This document shows positions 1 through 6,160 of a stretch of 10,513 nucleotides of DNA, piece after piece. This DNA comes from an uncultured Clostridia bacterium (GTDB lineage: Bacteria; Bacillota; Clostridia; Christensenellales; CAG-138). The notes beneath the pieces were generated by a model that was not told the DNA's origin, made no database searches, and saw nothing but the letters and a program-made list of their open reading frames with translations. Location: assembly GCA_946183765.1 (NCBI GenBank), contig CAMHDC010000023.1, forward strand, positions 1-10,513, in the 5' to 3' direction. Each line of letters begins with the position of its first letter. Position 1 is the first letter of the stretch. The translations under genes were made by a program, and so were the position numbers.

Positions 1-843
1 GGCGGGGTAGGGGGCCTCCACAAGAATCGGATCGGCACCTACGAGGGACGGCCGGGGGACGTGCTCCAGGGCCGCACCAAGCCCAACCATCACGAGATGA
101 TCATCATCGACCGATACGACGACGATTTGGACGGGGAGAGCGACGGCTACATCGTGGCGGAGTCCAACGACGACGAGGGCGGCCAGGTCTACTGCAAGAA
201 GCCCTTCGCCACCTACTCCAAGTTCTGCCGGGTGTTCAACATGGACGGGGTGTACTACAATACCGCCACCCAGCAGCGGATGCTGAAATACTGGAGCAAC
301 TACCATATCCCCATGGACGCCTGGCCGGAGTATCTCCAAAAGGCGGTCCAGGAGCACAGCCACTACACCGTGGTCTTCGAGGACGCCCTGGGCGTCCGGG
401 AGGTCCAGGTGCCCTTCCAGGGCGTGCTGGAGGGGATGCCCGAGATCCGGGGCATGTTCGAGGGACATGCGGATGGGGCCACTTGGAGCGAGGACATCAC
501 GGGGAAGACCCTGGAGCGGAATTACATCATCCGCGCCACGTACAAGGTGCCGGTGCCGGAGGGGTTCGTGTTCGTGCCCACTCCGTCGCCTACGCCCACC
601 CCGGAGCCTACGCCCACCCCGGAGCCCACGATCCTGAAGCCCCTGGTGGAGGTGATGGACACCGCCGCCCCGGAGCTCACAGCGGCCCCTGTGCAGATCG
701 AAGCGTCGGCCCCTGCCCAGAGCGCGACTCCTGCGGCGGCCTCTTCGGGCGGGAACGGGATGCTGCTGGTGCTGTCCGCCGCCGCGTTGATCGTGGTGGG
801 TCTCGGCGCCGCGCTGATCGTGATCCTCCTGCGCCGCAGATGA
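1..843 (+). CDS. C-terminal part of a surface-anchored protein with a possible NlpC/P60-like (papain-fold) domain; 5' end outside the window
   Basis: The frame is open from base 1, so the gene starts upstream; the GTG at 61 is internal because codons 1-20 continue the same protein-like sequence. The visible 280 residues begin with a Gly-rich stretch and a PGD turn (residues 18-20), then Asn-His-His-Glu followed by a hydrophobic strand (30-36) and an acidic loop. A 'GD...H(x)hydrophobic strand' order is seen in NlpC/P60 and related papain-fold peptidoglycan hydrolases, with the His catalytic; the matching Cys would lie upstream, so the assignment is tentative. Next come a beta-rich region, a Pro-Thr-Glu stalk (about 184-206), an Ala/Ser/Pro linker, one transmembrane helix (about 254-277) and a final Arg-Arg-Arg. 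This predicts an outside domain with a C-terminal anchor and a cytoplasmic basic end. No LPXTG motif is present. It is followed directly by a terminator. Frame and anchoring are secure; the enzymatic role is not. Confidence 0.8.
   Translation, partial: GGVGGLHKNRIGTYEGRPGDVLQGRTKPNHHEMIIIDRYDDDLDGESDGYIVAESNDDEGGQVYCKKPFATYSKFCRVFNMDGVYYNTATQQRMLKYWSNYHIPMDAWPEYLQKAVQEHSHYTVVFEDALGVREVQVPFQGVLEGMPEIRGMFEGHADGATWSEDITGKTLERNYIIRATYKVPVPEGFVFVPTPSPTPTPEPTPTPEPTILKPLVEVMDTAAPELTAAPVQIEASAPAQSATPAAASSGGNGMLLVLSAAALIVVGLGAALIVILLRRR
589..624 (+). repeat. 18-bp tandem repeat coding for the Pro-Thr-Glu stalk
   Basis: Two exact 18-bp copies (589-606 and 607-624), each starting CCTACGCCCACC and ending CCGGAG, encode Pro-Thr-Pro-Thr-Pro-Glu twice. 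The codons as well as the residues are identical, which points to recent slippage or unequal exchange. Such units change in number easily, so stalk length may vary between strains. Confidence 0.85.
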
Positions 844-867
844 TCCAGCACCTGTTTTGACGGCCTG

Positions 868-893
868 GACCTGTCCTTCGGGGCAGGTCTTTT
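868..893 (+). terminator. Intrinsic terminator with UUCG tetraloop
   Basis: Arm 868-876 (GACCTGTCC) pairs with 881-889 (GGGCAGGTC) over nine pairs, one of them G-T, around a TTCG loop closed by C-G, the extra-stable cUUCGg tetraloop. TTTT follows at 890-893. It lies 25 bases after the stop of the preceding surface-protein gene and should end that transcript. Confidence 0.9.
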
Positions 894-1007
894 ATCGTTT
901 GGGGATGTATATTAATGGCGAAAAATAGCATATTTATGCGGACATAGAATATGCACAGTTTGTACGTAGGTTGTTTACAATTCCATAAAACCTTGTTCAA
1001 ATCCAAC

Positions 1008-1016
1008 TGATACAAT
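1008..1016 (+). promoter_or_regulatory. Extended -10 promoter upstream of the propeller gene
   Basis: TGA followed by TACAAT matches the TGnTATAAT extended -10 pattern at five of six hexamer bases. No good -35 hexamer stands 16-18 bases upstream; TTGTTC at 993 is only 12 bases away. An extended -10 can compensate for that. Transcription would begin near 1023, giving a leader of about 215 nt. Confidence 0.5.
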
Positions 1017-1088
1017 GCATAACGTGGTCAATATGCGAAGGTATAAACATTCGTTCATGGTCCCCACATATAGATCATATAAGGCAAA

Positions 1089-1107
1089 AAGCCGCAAGAT
1101 GCGGCTT
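1089..1107 (+). other. Hairpin in the propeller gene leader
   Basis: AAGCCGCA (1089-1096) and TGCGGCTT (1100-1107) form a perfect 8-bp stem with a 3-nt loop. On the + strand no T run follows. Read on the - strand, the stem is followed by TTTTT (complement of 1086-1090), the shape of an intrinsic terminator for transcription coming from the right. Either an antisense terminator or part of the leader fold. Confidence 0.55.
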
Positions 1108-1176
1108 CGACACCCTATCCGTGAAGGAAAAAACCGCAAAGATTCGGAAAATTTTTTCGCCCCAAACAAAGCGCAT

Positions 1177-1217
1177 TTCCCGGCAAAGGGGACCGATCCG
1201 CGGTGTATGGCCGGGAA
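1177..1217 (+). other. Compound stem-loop next to the propeller gene ribosome binding site
   Basis: TTCCCGGC (1177-1184) pairs perfectly with GCCGGGAA (1210-1217). Inside it a small stem ACCG/CGGT (1192-1195 with 1201-1204) can form around a 5-nt loop. The Shine-Dalgarno site starts only 7 bases later, so this fold could affect ribosome access. There is no T run, so it is not an intrinsic terminator. Confidence 0.5.
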
Positions 1218-1223
1218 TAATAC

Positions 1224-1230
1224 AAGGAGG
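1224..1230 (+). promoter_or_regulatory. Ribosome binding site fixing the propeller gene start at ATG 1238
   Basis: AAGGAGG lies 7 bases before ATG 1238. This consensus site decides for 1238 over the in-frame upstream ATG at 1121, which has no such site and would place 39 extra residues before the basic tail and transmembrane helix. Confidence 0.9.
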
Positions 1231-1237
1231 GCCAATC

Positions 1238-3103
1238 ATGGCGACGAAAAAGAAAAAGCATAAAAAGCGCAGGCGGCTCATCATCCGTCCCCGGTTTTTC
1301 CTGGTGGTCGCGCTGCTTGTGCTGGCCTTGGGCGTTCTCGTGCTGCTTCTCGTTTCCCTCTTCTCCGGCGGCAGCTCTTCCGAAAGCACCGCGCCCATCC
1401 AAAGCACCGAGGGCCAGAAAAAGGGCGGCATCTTCCAATTCCTGGTGAAGGAGACGCCGACGCCTACGCCCAGCCCCACGCCGACCCCCACGCCTGTACC
1501 CACCCCCAGCCCCACGCCCAAGCCCACGCCTCACTATGTGGACAGCAGCAACCCCGAGCGGTACGGCTACGTCCCCCATCTGCAGGTGGACGGCAAGGAT
1601 GTGGACCCGTCAAAGTATGTACGGCAGGATAAGATCGTCTTCGGCGACGCCGCTGACTATCCCGGTGTGGACGGTGTGCTGACCTTCCGGGGCAACAACT
1701 ATCGGAACATGTCCGCGACCAAGGAGCTGAACCTCACCGAATTAAAGATGTCCGTGGTGGAGAAGGTGTCCATCGGTTCCCTCAAGAAGGGCAATCGCAG
1801 CGGCAAGGGCAGCTGGTCCGGCTGCGGCTGGACGGGTCAGCCCCTGATCGTACAGTGGTCCGACGATGTGAAGGCGGCCATGAACCTGTACGACTGGGCC
1901 AAGCAGAAGGCCAATCTGGTGGAGGTCATCTACCCCACGGAGGACGGCCATATCTACTTCCTGGATCTGGAGACCGGGAAGAAGACCCGGGACGATCTCA
2001 ATTTCCGTATGCCCTTCAAGGGCACGGGCTCCATCGATCCTCGGGGCCTGCCGCTCCTCTATGTGGGCTCCGGCGACGAATACGAGGAGGAGGACCAGAA
2101 GTCCCGGGCCATGATCATCTCCCTGATCGACGGCCGCAAGCTCTATGAATTCGGCATCCAGGGCAGGGAACCCTTCGCCGTGCGCAACTGGAACGCCTAC
2201 GACAGCGCGCCCCTGGTGGACGAAGCCACGGACACTCTGATCTGGCCGGCGGAAACGGGTATCCTCTATACCATGAAGCTGAACACGGTGTTCGACGCCC
2301 GGGGCGGCACCATCACGGTGAACCCCTCCCATATTGTCAAGCTCCGGTACGACAGCAACAACTCCTACGACCAGATCGACAAGGCCGATTCCTCCCATAA
2401 GTGGCTGGGCTACGAGGGCAGCGCCTCCGCATGGAACGGGTTCATCTATCTCGCTTCCAACGACGGTTTGTTCCAGTGCATCGACCTCAACACCATGCAG
2501 ATCAAGTGGATCGCCGACACCAAGGACGACACCAACGCCTCCCCGGTGCTGGAGGTGATCTCGGAGACGGAAGCGTATCTCTACGTAGGCACCTCCCTCC
2601 ACTTCACCCAGGATTCCGGCCACAAGGGCGTGACCCCCTTCTTCAAGATCAACGCCATGACCGGCGAGATCATGGGCCAGTATCAGCTGACGGTGGAGAC
2701 GGTTTCCGGCGTGTCCGGCGGCATCCAGGCCACGGCGGCGGTAGGCCAGAAGAATCTGAGCGATCTCGTGTTCGTGCCCTTCGCCCGGTACAACGGCAAG
2801 GACAAGGGGGCGCTGGTGGCGCTCTACAAGGATACCATGGAGGCTGCCTGGACCATGCCCATGGAGCACTACGCCTGGTCGTCTCCCGCCATCTTCTACA
2901 ACAGCAAGGGCGACGGGTATCTCATCCAGGCGGACAGCGGCGGGGATATCTTCCTCATCGACGGCCGCACGGGTACCGTGATGGACAAGATCAGCCCCAC
3001 CAAGAACGGCAGCAACTTCGAGGCCTCTCCGGCTCTCTTCGGCGATATGCTGGTCTTGGGCAGCCGGGGGGATCAGACCATCTTCTTCATCCGCCTGTCC
3101 TGA
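1238..3103 (+). CDS. Membrane-anchored PQQ-like beta-propeller protein with Thr-Pro stalk
   Basis: The 621-residue product begins with a strongly basic tail (residues 4-19, mostly Lys, Arg and His), then a single hydrophobic helix (about 20-42). The basic tail predicts N-terminus in, rest outside, as an uncleaved signal anchor. A Thr-Pro stalk (72-98) leads to a conserved-looking block GVLTFRGNNYRN (146-157) and a beta-propeller filling about 160-620. PQQ-type blade signatures are visible: DGHIYFLDLETGK (236-248), DGLFQCIDL (409-417) and GGDIFLIDGRTG (568-579), each a strand-turn ending in a Gly or Thr-Gly pair. I recognise this as a Clostridia family of secreted 'TFRGN' PQQ-repeat proteins of unknown function; no quinoprotein dehydrogenase catalytic residues can be claimed. 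It probably acts in cell-surface assembly or ligand binding. The gene is its own transcription unit, bounded by a promoter at 1008 and a terminator at 3121. Confidence 0.9.
   Translation: MATKKKKHKKRRRLIIRPRFFLVVALLVLALGVLVLLLVSLFSGGSSSESTAPIQSTEGQKKGGIFQFLVKETPTPTPSPTPTPTPVPTPSPTPKPTPHYVDSSNPERYGYVPHLQVDGKDVDPSKYVRQDKIVFGDAADYPGVDGVLTFRGNNYRNMSATKELNLTELKMSVVEKVSIGSLKKGNRSGKGSWSGCGWTGQPLIVQWSDDVKAAMNLYDWAKQKANLVEVIYPTEDGHIYFLDLETGKKTRDDLNFRMPFKGTGSIDPRGLPLLYVGSGDEYEEEDQKSRAMIISLIDGRKLYEFGIQGREPFAVRNWNAYDSAPLVDEATDTLIWPAETGILYTMKLNTVFDARGGTITVNPSHIVKLRYDSNNSYDQIDKADSSHKWLGYEGSASAWNGFIYLASNDGLFQCIDLNTMQIKWIADTKDDTNASPVLEVISETEAYLYVGTSLHFTQDSGHKGVTPFFKINAMTGEIMGQYQLTVETVSGVSGGIQATAAVGQKNLSDLVFVPFARYNGKDKGALVALYKDTMEAAWTMPMEHYAWSSPAIFYNSKGDGYLIQADSGGDIFLIDGRTGTVMDKISPTKNGSNFEASPALFGDMLVLGSRGDQTIFFIRLS
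1454..1531 (+). repeat. Low-complexity Thr-Pro coding repeat
   Basis: Degenerate 6-bp units of the form ACGCCN/AGCCCC encode alternating Thr/Ser-Pro with occasional Val and Lys (residues 73-98). The product forms a stiff extended spacer typical of Gram-positive surface proteins. The same kind of stalk occurs in the gene ending at 843, which supports a shared envelope location for the two proteins. Confidence 0.8.
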
Positions 3104-3120
3104 CGATAAACAGCAACATG

Positions 3121-3148
3121 GCGCTCCGCTTCCTGCGGGGCGCTTTTT
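3121..3148 (+). terminator. Intrinsic terminator of the propeller gene
   Basis: GCGCTCCGC (3121-3129) pairs with GCGGGGCGC (3135-3143) over nine pairs, one G-T, around a 5-nt loop. TTTTT follows at 3144-3148. It stands 17 bases after the stop codon and only 2 bases before the next promoter's -35 element, so the two transcription units are cleanly separated. Confidence 0.92.
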
Positions 3149-3150
3149 AC

Positions 3151-3179
3151 TTGCGGCGGACGGCTTGCTATGATATGAT
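3151..3179 (+). promoter_or_regulatory. Promoter of the yqhQ-prmC-prfA operon
   Basis: TTGCGG (3151-3156), a 17-base spacer and TATGAT (3174-3179) give a vegetative sigma-type promoter. TGA directly before the -10 makes it an extended -10 as well. Overlapping alternatives (TATGAT at 3169, GATAAT at 3177) exist in the same AT patch. The predicted transcript start is near 3186. Confidence 0.75.
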
Positions 3180-3196
3180 AATTTTATATCAGTCTA

Positions 3197-3218
3197 CCCA
3201 GCCGATCGTTCGGCTGGG
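3197..3218 (+). other. 5'-terminal stem-loop of the yqhQ operon mRNA
   Basis: CCCAGCCGA (3197-3205) and TCGGCTGGG (3210-3218) form a perfect 9-bp stem with a TCGT loop. It starts about ten nucleotides from the predicted transcript start, and the AAGGAGG site (3220-3226) begins one base after it. No T run follows, so it is not a terminator. Such 5' hairpins often protect mRNA from 5'-end-dependent decay; a protein-binding role is also possible. Confidence 0.7.
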
Positions 3219-3230
3219 GAAGGAGGACCT

Positions 3231-4205
3231 ATGAAGAGATGCTCCGTGGGCGGACAGGCCGTCATGGAGGGGGTCATGATGAAGAACCCCGCAAACGGCA
3301 CCGCCCTGGCCGTGCGCCAGAGCGACGGCACCATCGTCACCGAATACTATCAGAATAAAAACAAGCATGAGAAGGGGACTTTCCCCACCTGGCCCGTGGT
3401 CCGGGGTGTCTATGCCTTCGTGGAAGCTTTGAGCGGAGGGCTCAAGATCACCACCCGCAGCGCAGAGCTCCTGGGGGACGCCATGGAGGAGGAACCCACC
3501 AAATTCGAGAAATGGCTGTCGAAGAAGCTGGGCAAGTCCGCGGGGGACATGGCCATGACCGTGGCGGTGGTCCTGGCGGCGGCCCTGGCCGTGGGCCTGT
3601 TCGTGATCCTGCCCTCCCTGGTGGTGAGCTTCCTCAAGATCGAAAGCGGGTTCCTGGTGAGCCTGCTGGAAGGTGTGGTGCGACTTCTCGTCTTCATCGG
3701 GTATCTGCTGGCCGTTTCCCGGATCAAGGACATCCACCGGGTGTTCATGTACCACGGGGCCGAGCACAAGACCATCGCCTGCTATGAGGCGGAGGGGGAC
3801 ATGACCCCGGAGAACATCCTGCACTATACCCGGCTCCATCCCCGGTGCGGCACCAACTACCTGTTCCTGGTGATGATGGTGTCCATCCTGTTCTTCGCCT
3901 GCATCCCGGTGCGGGCCTTTCTGCCCCGGGTGCTGACCCGCTTGCTGTTCATCCCCCTGGTGGCGGGCCTTGCCTACGAGGTTTTGAAGGCGGCCGCCGC
4001 CTCCGACGGATGGCTGGCCCGAATGGTACGGGCCCCGGGCCTGGCCTTGCAGCACATCACCACCGCCGAGCCGACGGCGGACATGGTGGAGGTGGCTCTG
4101 GCGGCCTTCAATTTGGCCATGGACCCGCCGGATCACGACGTGCGGGCGGATGACAAAGCAGAGGAAGCGACGGCTGCTCCGGAGAAGGCGGATGAATCGG
4201 CGTGA
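3231..4205 (+). CDS. yqhQ: DUF1385 family membrane protein (YqhQ-like)
   Basis: The 324-residue product opens with the family hallmark SVGGQAVMEGVMM (5-17). It carries the two other conserved blocks, HGAEHK (175-180) and HPRCGTNY (203-210), whose His and Cys residues look like a metal or catalytic site. Hydrophobic segments lie near 108-132, 142-163, 211-224 and 234-255, so it is an integral membrane protein with the conserved blocks on a loop between helices. The biochemical role is not established; the family is widespread in Bacillota and usually sits upstream of prmC and prfA, as here. AAGGAGG at 3220-3226 supports ATG 3231, although the 4-base spacing is short. The acidic, Ala-rich tail (about 303-324) is low complexity and its last codons overlap the start of prmC. 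It is the first gene of the operon. Confidence 0.93.
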   Translation: MKRCSVGGQAVMEGVMMKNPANGTALAVRQSDGTIVTEYYQNKNKHEKGTFPTWPVVRGVYAFVEALSGGLKITTRSAELLGDAMEEEPTKFEKWLSKKLGKSAGDMAMTVAVVLAAALAVGLFVILPSLVVSFLKIESGFLVSLLEGVVRLLVFIGYLLAVSRIKDIHRVFMYHGAEHKTIACYEAEGDMTPENILHYTRLHPRCGTNYLFLVMMVSILFFACIPVRAFLPRVLTRLLFIPLVAGLAYEVLKAAAASDGWLARMVRAPGLALQHITTAEPTADMVEVALAAFNLAMDPPDHDVRADDKAEEATAAPEKADESA

Positions 4206-4941
4206 CCTCATCGACGCCCTGCGCCCGGCGGCGGGGGAGGAGGCGGAGATCGAAGCCCGGTTCCTGGGGGAAGCTTCGGCGGACGAAGCCTGGCTTCGAC
4301 AGGCGATAACGCGCCGCCGGAAGGGAGAACCCCTGCAGTATATCCTGGGGGAATGGGAATTCATGGGCCTGCCCTTTTTCGTGGGGCCGGGGGCCCTGAT
4401 CCCCCGCCAGGACACGGAGACCCTGTGCGAGGCGGCGCTAAGCTGGTTGAAGACACGGCCGGGGGCATCGGTCCTGGACCTGTGCTGCGGCAGTGGCTGT
4501 ATCGGCGTGAGCTTGGGCAAGCTGGGCGGGGCGAAGGTGACCTTCGCGGACGTTTCCCCCGAGGCCTTGGCCCTGGCCCGGCGCAACGCCGACCGCAACG
4601 GCGTGGACGGCGCGTTCTGTGAGAGCGACCTGTTCGCCGACCTGCCGGGAGCCTATGATTTGATCGCCTGCAACCCGCCCTATCTCACCGCGGCGGAGAT
4701 GGCCTCCTGCCAGAAGGAGCTGACCTATGAGCCGGCTCTGGCCCTTTTCGGCGGAGAGGACGGATTGAACTTCTACCGGCGGCTGGCCGCCGAGTGGGAA
4801 AAGCACCTGGTCCCCGGCGGCCTGCTGCTTATGGAGATCGGGCATACCCAGGGGAAAGCGGTACAAGAACTGTTCCCCGGCGCAAAAATCATCAAAGACA
4901 TCTGCGGCCTGGACCGGGTCGTGTGGGTGGAGAGGATATGA
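4192..4941 (+). CDS. prmC: Peptide chain release factor N5-glutamine methyltransferase
   Basis: PrmC transfers a methyl group from S-adenosylmethionine to the Gln of the GGQ motif in release factors 1 and 2, raising termination efficiency in the cytoplasm. The 249-residue product shows GEPLQYILGE (45-54), PRQDTE (71-76), the SAM-binding loop DLCCGSGCIG (96-105), an acidic residue after strand 2 (Asp120) and the diagnostic NPPY (161-164) that holds the substrate Gln. ATG 4192 was chosen because GGAG (4181-4184) lies 7 bases upstream; the in-frame ATG at 4150 would only add an Arg/Lys-rich stretch translated from the end of yqhQ. The start overlaps yqhQ by 14 nt and the stop overlaps prfA by 4 nt, so translation is probably coupled. 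The N-terminal helical domain is about 20-30 residues shorter than in most PrmC proteins, while the catalytic domain is complete. Confidence 0.95.
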   Translation: MNRRDLIDALRPAAGEEAEIEARFLGEASADEAWLRQAITRRRKGEPLQYILGEWEFMGLPFFVGPGALIPRQDTETLCEAALSWLKTRPGASVLDLCCGSGCIGVSLGKLGGAKVTFADVSPEALALARRNADRNGVDGAFCESDLFADLPGAYDLIACNPPYLTAAEMASCQKELTYEPALALFGGEDGLNFYRRLAAEWEKHLVPGGLLLMEIGHTQGKAVQELFPGAKIIKDICGLDRVVWVERI

Positions 4942-6008
4942 GAGAGAAGCTGAACAAACTGAAAGCGCGGTACGAGGAGCTGGGCAGGCTCCTGTCGGCC
5001 CCCGACGCCATGGCGGACATGGCTGCCTGGAAGGAGCTGAACCGGGAGCGGGTGCAGCTGGAGGAGATCGTGGCCGTTATCGAGCGATACGAAAAGAACC
5101 TCCAGGAGCAGGCTGACTGCCGGGACATGCTCAACGATCACCTGGATGCGGACATGAAGGAGCTGACCTTGCTGGAGCTGGACGAGCTCAAGGCCGCTGA
5201 GGAGCAGCTCACGGAGGAATTGAAGCTCCTGCTCCTCCCCAAGGACCCCAACGACGAGAAGGACGTGATCCTGGAGATCCGGGCGGGTACCGGCGGCGAG
5301 GAGGCGTCTCTGTTCGGCGGGGACCTCCTGCGCATGTACCAGCGGTACGCCGAGCGGCACCGGTATCAGGTGGAGTTCGTGGAGGACAACCGGACCGAGA
5401 TGGGCGGCGTCAAGGAGGTGGTTTTGACCGTCTCCGGCAAGGGAGCTTATTCCCGGCTGAAGTTCGAAAGCGGTGTCCACCGGGTCCAGCGGGTCCCCGA
5501 GACCGAGAGCCAGGGCCGCATCCACACCAGCGCCGCCACCGTGGCGGTCATGCCCCAGGTGGACGAGGTCCAGGTGGAGATCAAGGATTCGGACATCCAG
5601 ATCGACACCTACAGGAGCAGCGGCGCCGGCGGTCAGCACGTGAACAAGACCTCCTCCGCCATCCGCATCACCCACATCCCCACGGGCATCGTGGTGGCCT
5701 GCCAGGACGAGCGGAGCCAGTATAAGAACAAGGACAAGGCCATGCAGGTCCTGCGCTCCCGGATCTACGACCTGTATCAGTCCAAGCAGGACGCAGCCGT
5801 GTCCAGCGCCCGCAAGAGCATGGTGGGGTCCGGGGACAGGAGCGAGCGCATCCGCACCTATAATTTCCCCCAGAACCGGGTCACGGACCATCGCATCAAC
5901 CTGACCCTCTACAAGCTGGAGCAGTTCATGGACGGGGATATGGACGAGCTCATCGACGCCCTGATCCTGGCCGAGCGGACGAGGCAATTATCCGGGGAGG
6001 AATCTTAA
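4938..6008 (+). CDS. prfA: Peptide chain release factor 1
   Basis: RF1 recognises UAA and UAG in the ribosomal A site and triggers hydrolysis of peptidyl-tRNA. The 356 residues match the usual length. A helical N-terminal domain (1-100) is followed by the EIRAGTGGEE block (113-122), the stop-codon-reading PxT tripeptide, here Pro-Glu-Thr (187-189) within GVHRVQRVPETESQGR, then RIHTSAATVAV, and the catalytic Gly-Gly-Gln (231-233) whose Gln is the PrmC target. The RF1-type PxT instead of SPF excludes RF2. ATG 4938 shares four bases (ATGA) with the end of prmC, and GGAG at 4929-4932 gives a close ribosome site; an alternative upstream start in the same frame would lie inside prmC. Having the methylase and its substrate adjacent in one operon is conserved across bacteria. 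Confidence 0.97.
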   Translation: MREKLNKLKARYEELGRLLSAPDAMADMAAWKELNRERVQLEEIVAVIERYEKNLQEQADCRDMLNDHLDADMKELTLLELDELKAAEEQLTEELKLLLLPKDPNDEKDVILEIRAGTGGEEASLFGGDLLRMYQRYAERHRYQVEFVEDNRTEMGGVKEVVLTVSGKGAYSRLKFESGVHRVQRVPETESQGRIHTSAATVAVMPQVDEVQVEIKDSDIQIDTYRSSGAGGQHVNKTSSAIRITHIPTGIVVACQDERSQYKNKDKAMQVLRSRIYDLYQSKQDAAVSSARKSMVGSGDRSERIRTYNFPQNRVTDHRINLTLYKLEQFMDGDMDELIDALILAERTRQLSGEES

Positions 6009-6152
6009 TTTTTTCTTTTGCCGCTTTTTCTCTTTAGACAAAGAGAAAAAGCGGCGGAAAAAGAGAAACTTAAGAAGGGTATGTGGTATATGCCCTGCAC
6101 TCGTTATCTTCTTAAAGTTCTTTTGGGCAGCTTTTCTTTCAAGAAAAGCTGC
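6009..6152 (+). repeat. Hairpin-rich AT element between prfA and ywlC, possible dispersed repeat
   Basis: This 144-base stretch begins at the prfA stop and ends 8 bases before ywlC. It holds three successive inverted repeats: a 15-bp perfect stem with a 4-nt loop (6021-6035 with 6040-6054); a longer-range stem TTAAGAAG/CTTCTTAA (6070-6077 with 6108-6115), across whose base a 7-bp hairpin with one G-T pair (6076-6082 with 6090-6096) competes; and a 12-base inverted repeat, GCAGCTTTTCTT/AAGAAAAGCTGC, 6127-6138 with 6141-6152. The motif AAGAGAAA/CTTTTTCTCTTT recurs within it. No arm is followed by a U tract, so none is a standard terminator. Its sharp boundaries, AT-richness and palindromes suggest a REP- or MITE-like intergenic repeat; a single-window view cannot show other copies. 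Confidence 0.6.
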
Positions 6153-6160
6153 AGACTCCA

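Larger units (their letters stand above)
895..1237 (+). other. AT-rich intergenic region: promoter and structured leader of the propeller gene
   Basis: This non-coding stretch is much richer in A+T than the flanking genes. It holds an extended -10 element (1008-1016), a small hairpin (1089-1107), an A4T6 tract (1148-1157) and a second, compound hairpin (1177-1217) just before the Shine-Dalgarno site. I see no convincing small gene: the one open frame crossing it (ATG at 1015) begins inside the -10 hexamer, lacks a ribosome binding site and overlaps the true start downstream. I could not match it to a known riboswitch; T-box landmarks are absent. Confidence 0.6.

Noticed and set aside
1086..1230. 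T-box, c-di-GMP or other known riboswitch in the propeller leader
   Set aside because: The T-box sequence around GGTACCGCG and other landmarks are missing; there is only generic hairpin structure.
1121..1237. Upstream ATG 1121 as start of the propeller protein
   Set aside because: No Shine-Dalgarno site is present, and it would put 39 residues before the basic tail. ATG 1238 has AAGGAGG at ideal spacing.
1015..1263. 82-codon open frame in the leader region
   Set aside because: The ATG lies inside the predicted -10 hexamer, there is no ribosome binding site, and the frame runs into the start of the propeller gene.
1742..2869. Open frame of 375 codons on the - strand opposite the propeller gene
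   Set aside because: It is an antisense shadow with biased Gly/His/Val composition and no start signals.
3197..3218. Operator for a known repressor
   Set aside because: The palindrome is perfect but lies downstream of the -10 in the transcribed leader and matches no operator I recognise; an RNA hairpin explains it more simply.
4773..5987. Open frame of 404 codons on the - strand opposite prfA
   Set aside because: prfA on the + strand is unmistakable, and the antisense translation shows no family features.
6021..6054. 15-bp hairpin after prfA as an intrinsic terminator
   Set aside because: The 3' arm is followed by CGGAAAAAG, with no T run. The T-rich stretch lies before the stem, so it does not fit + strand termination.
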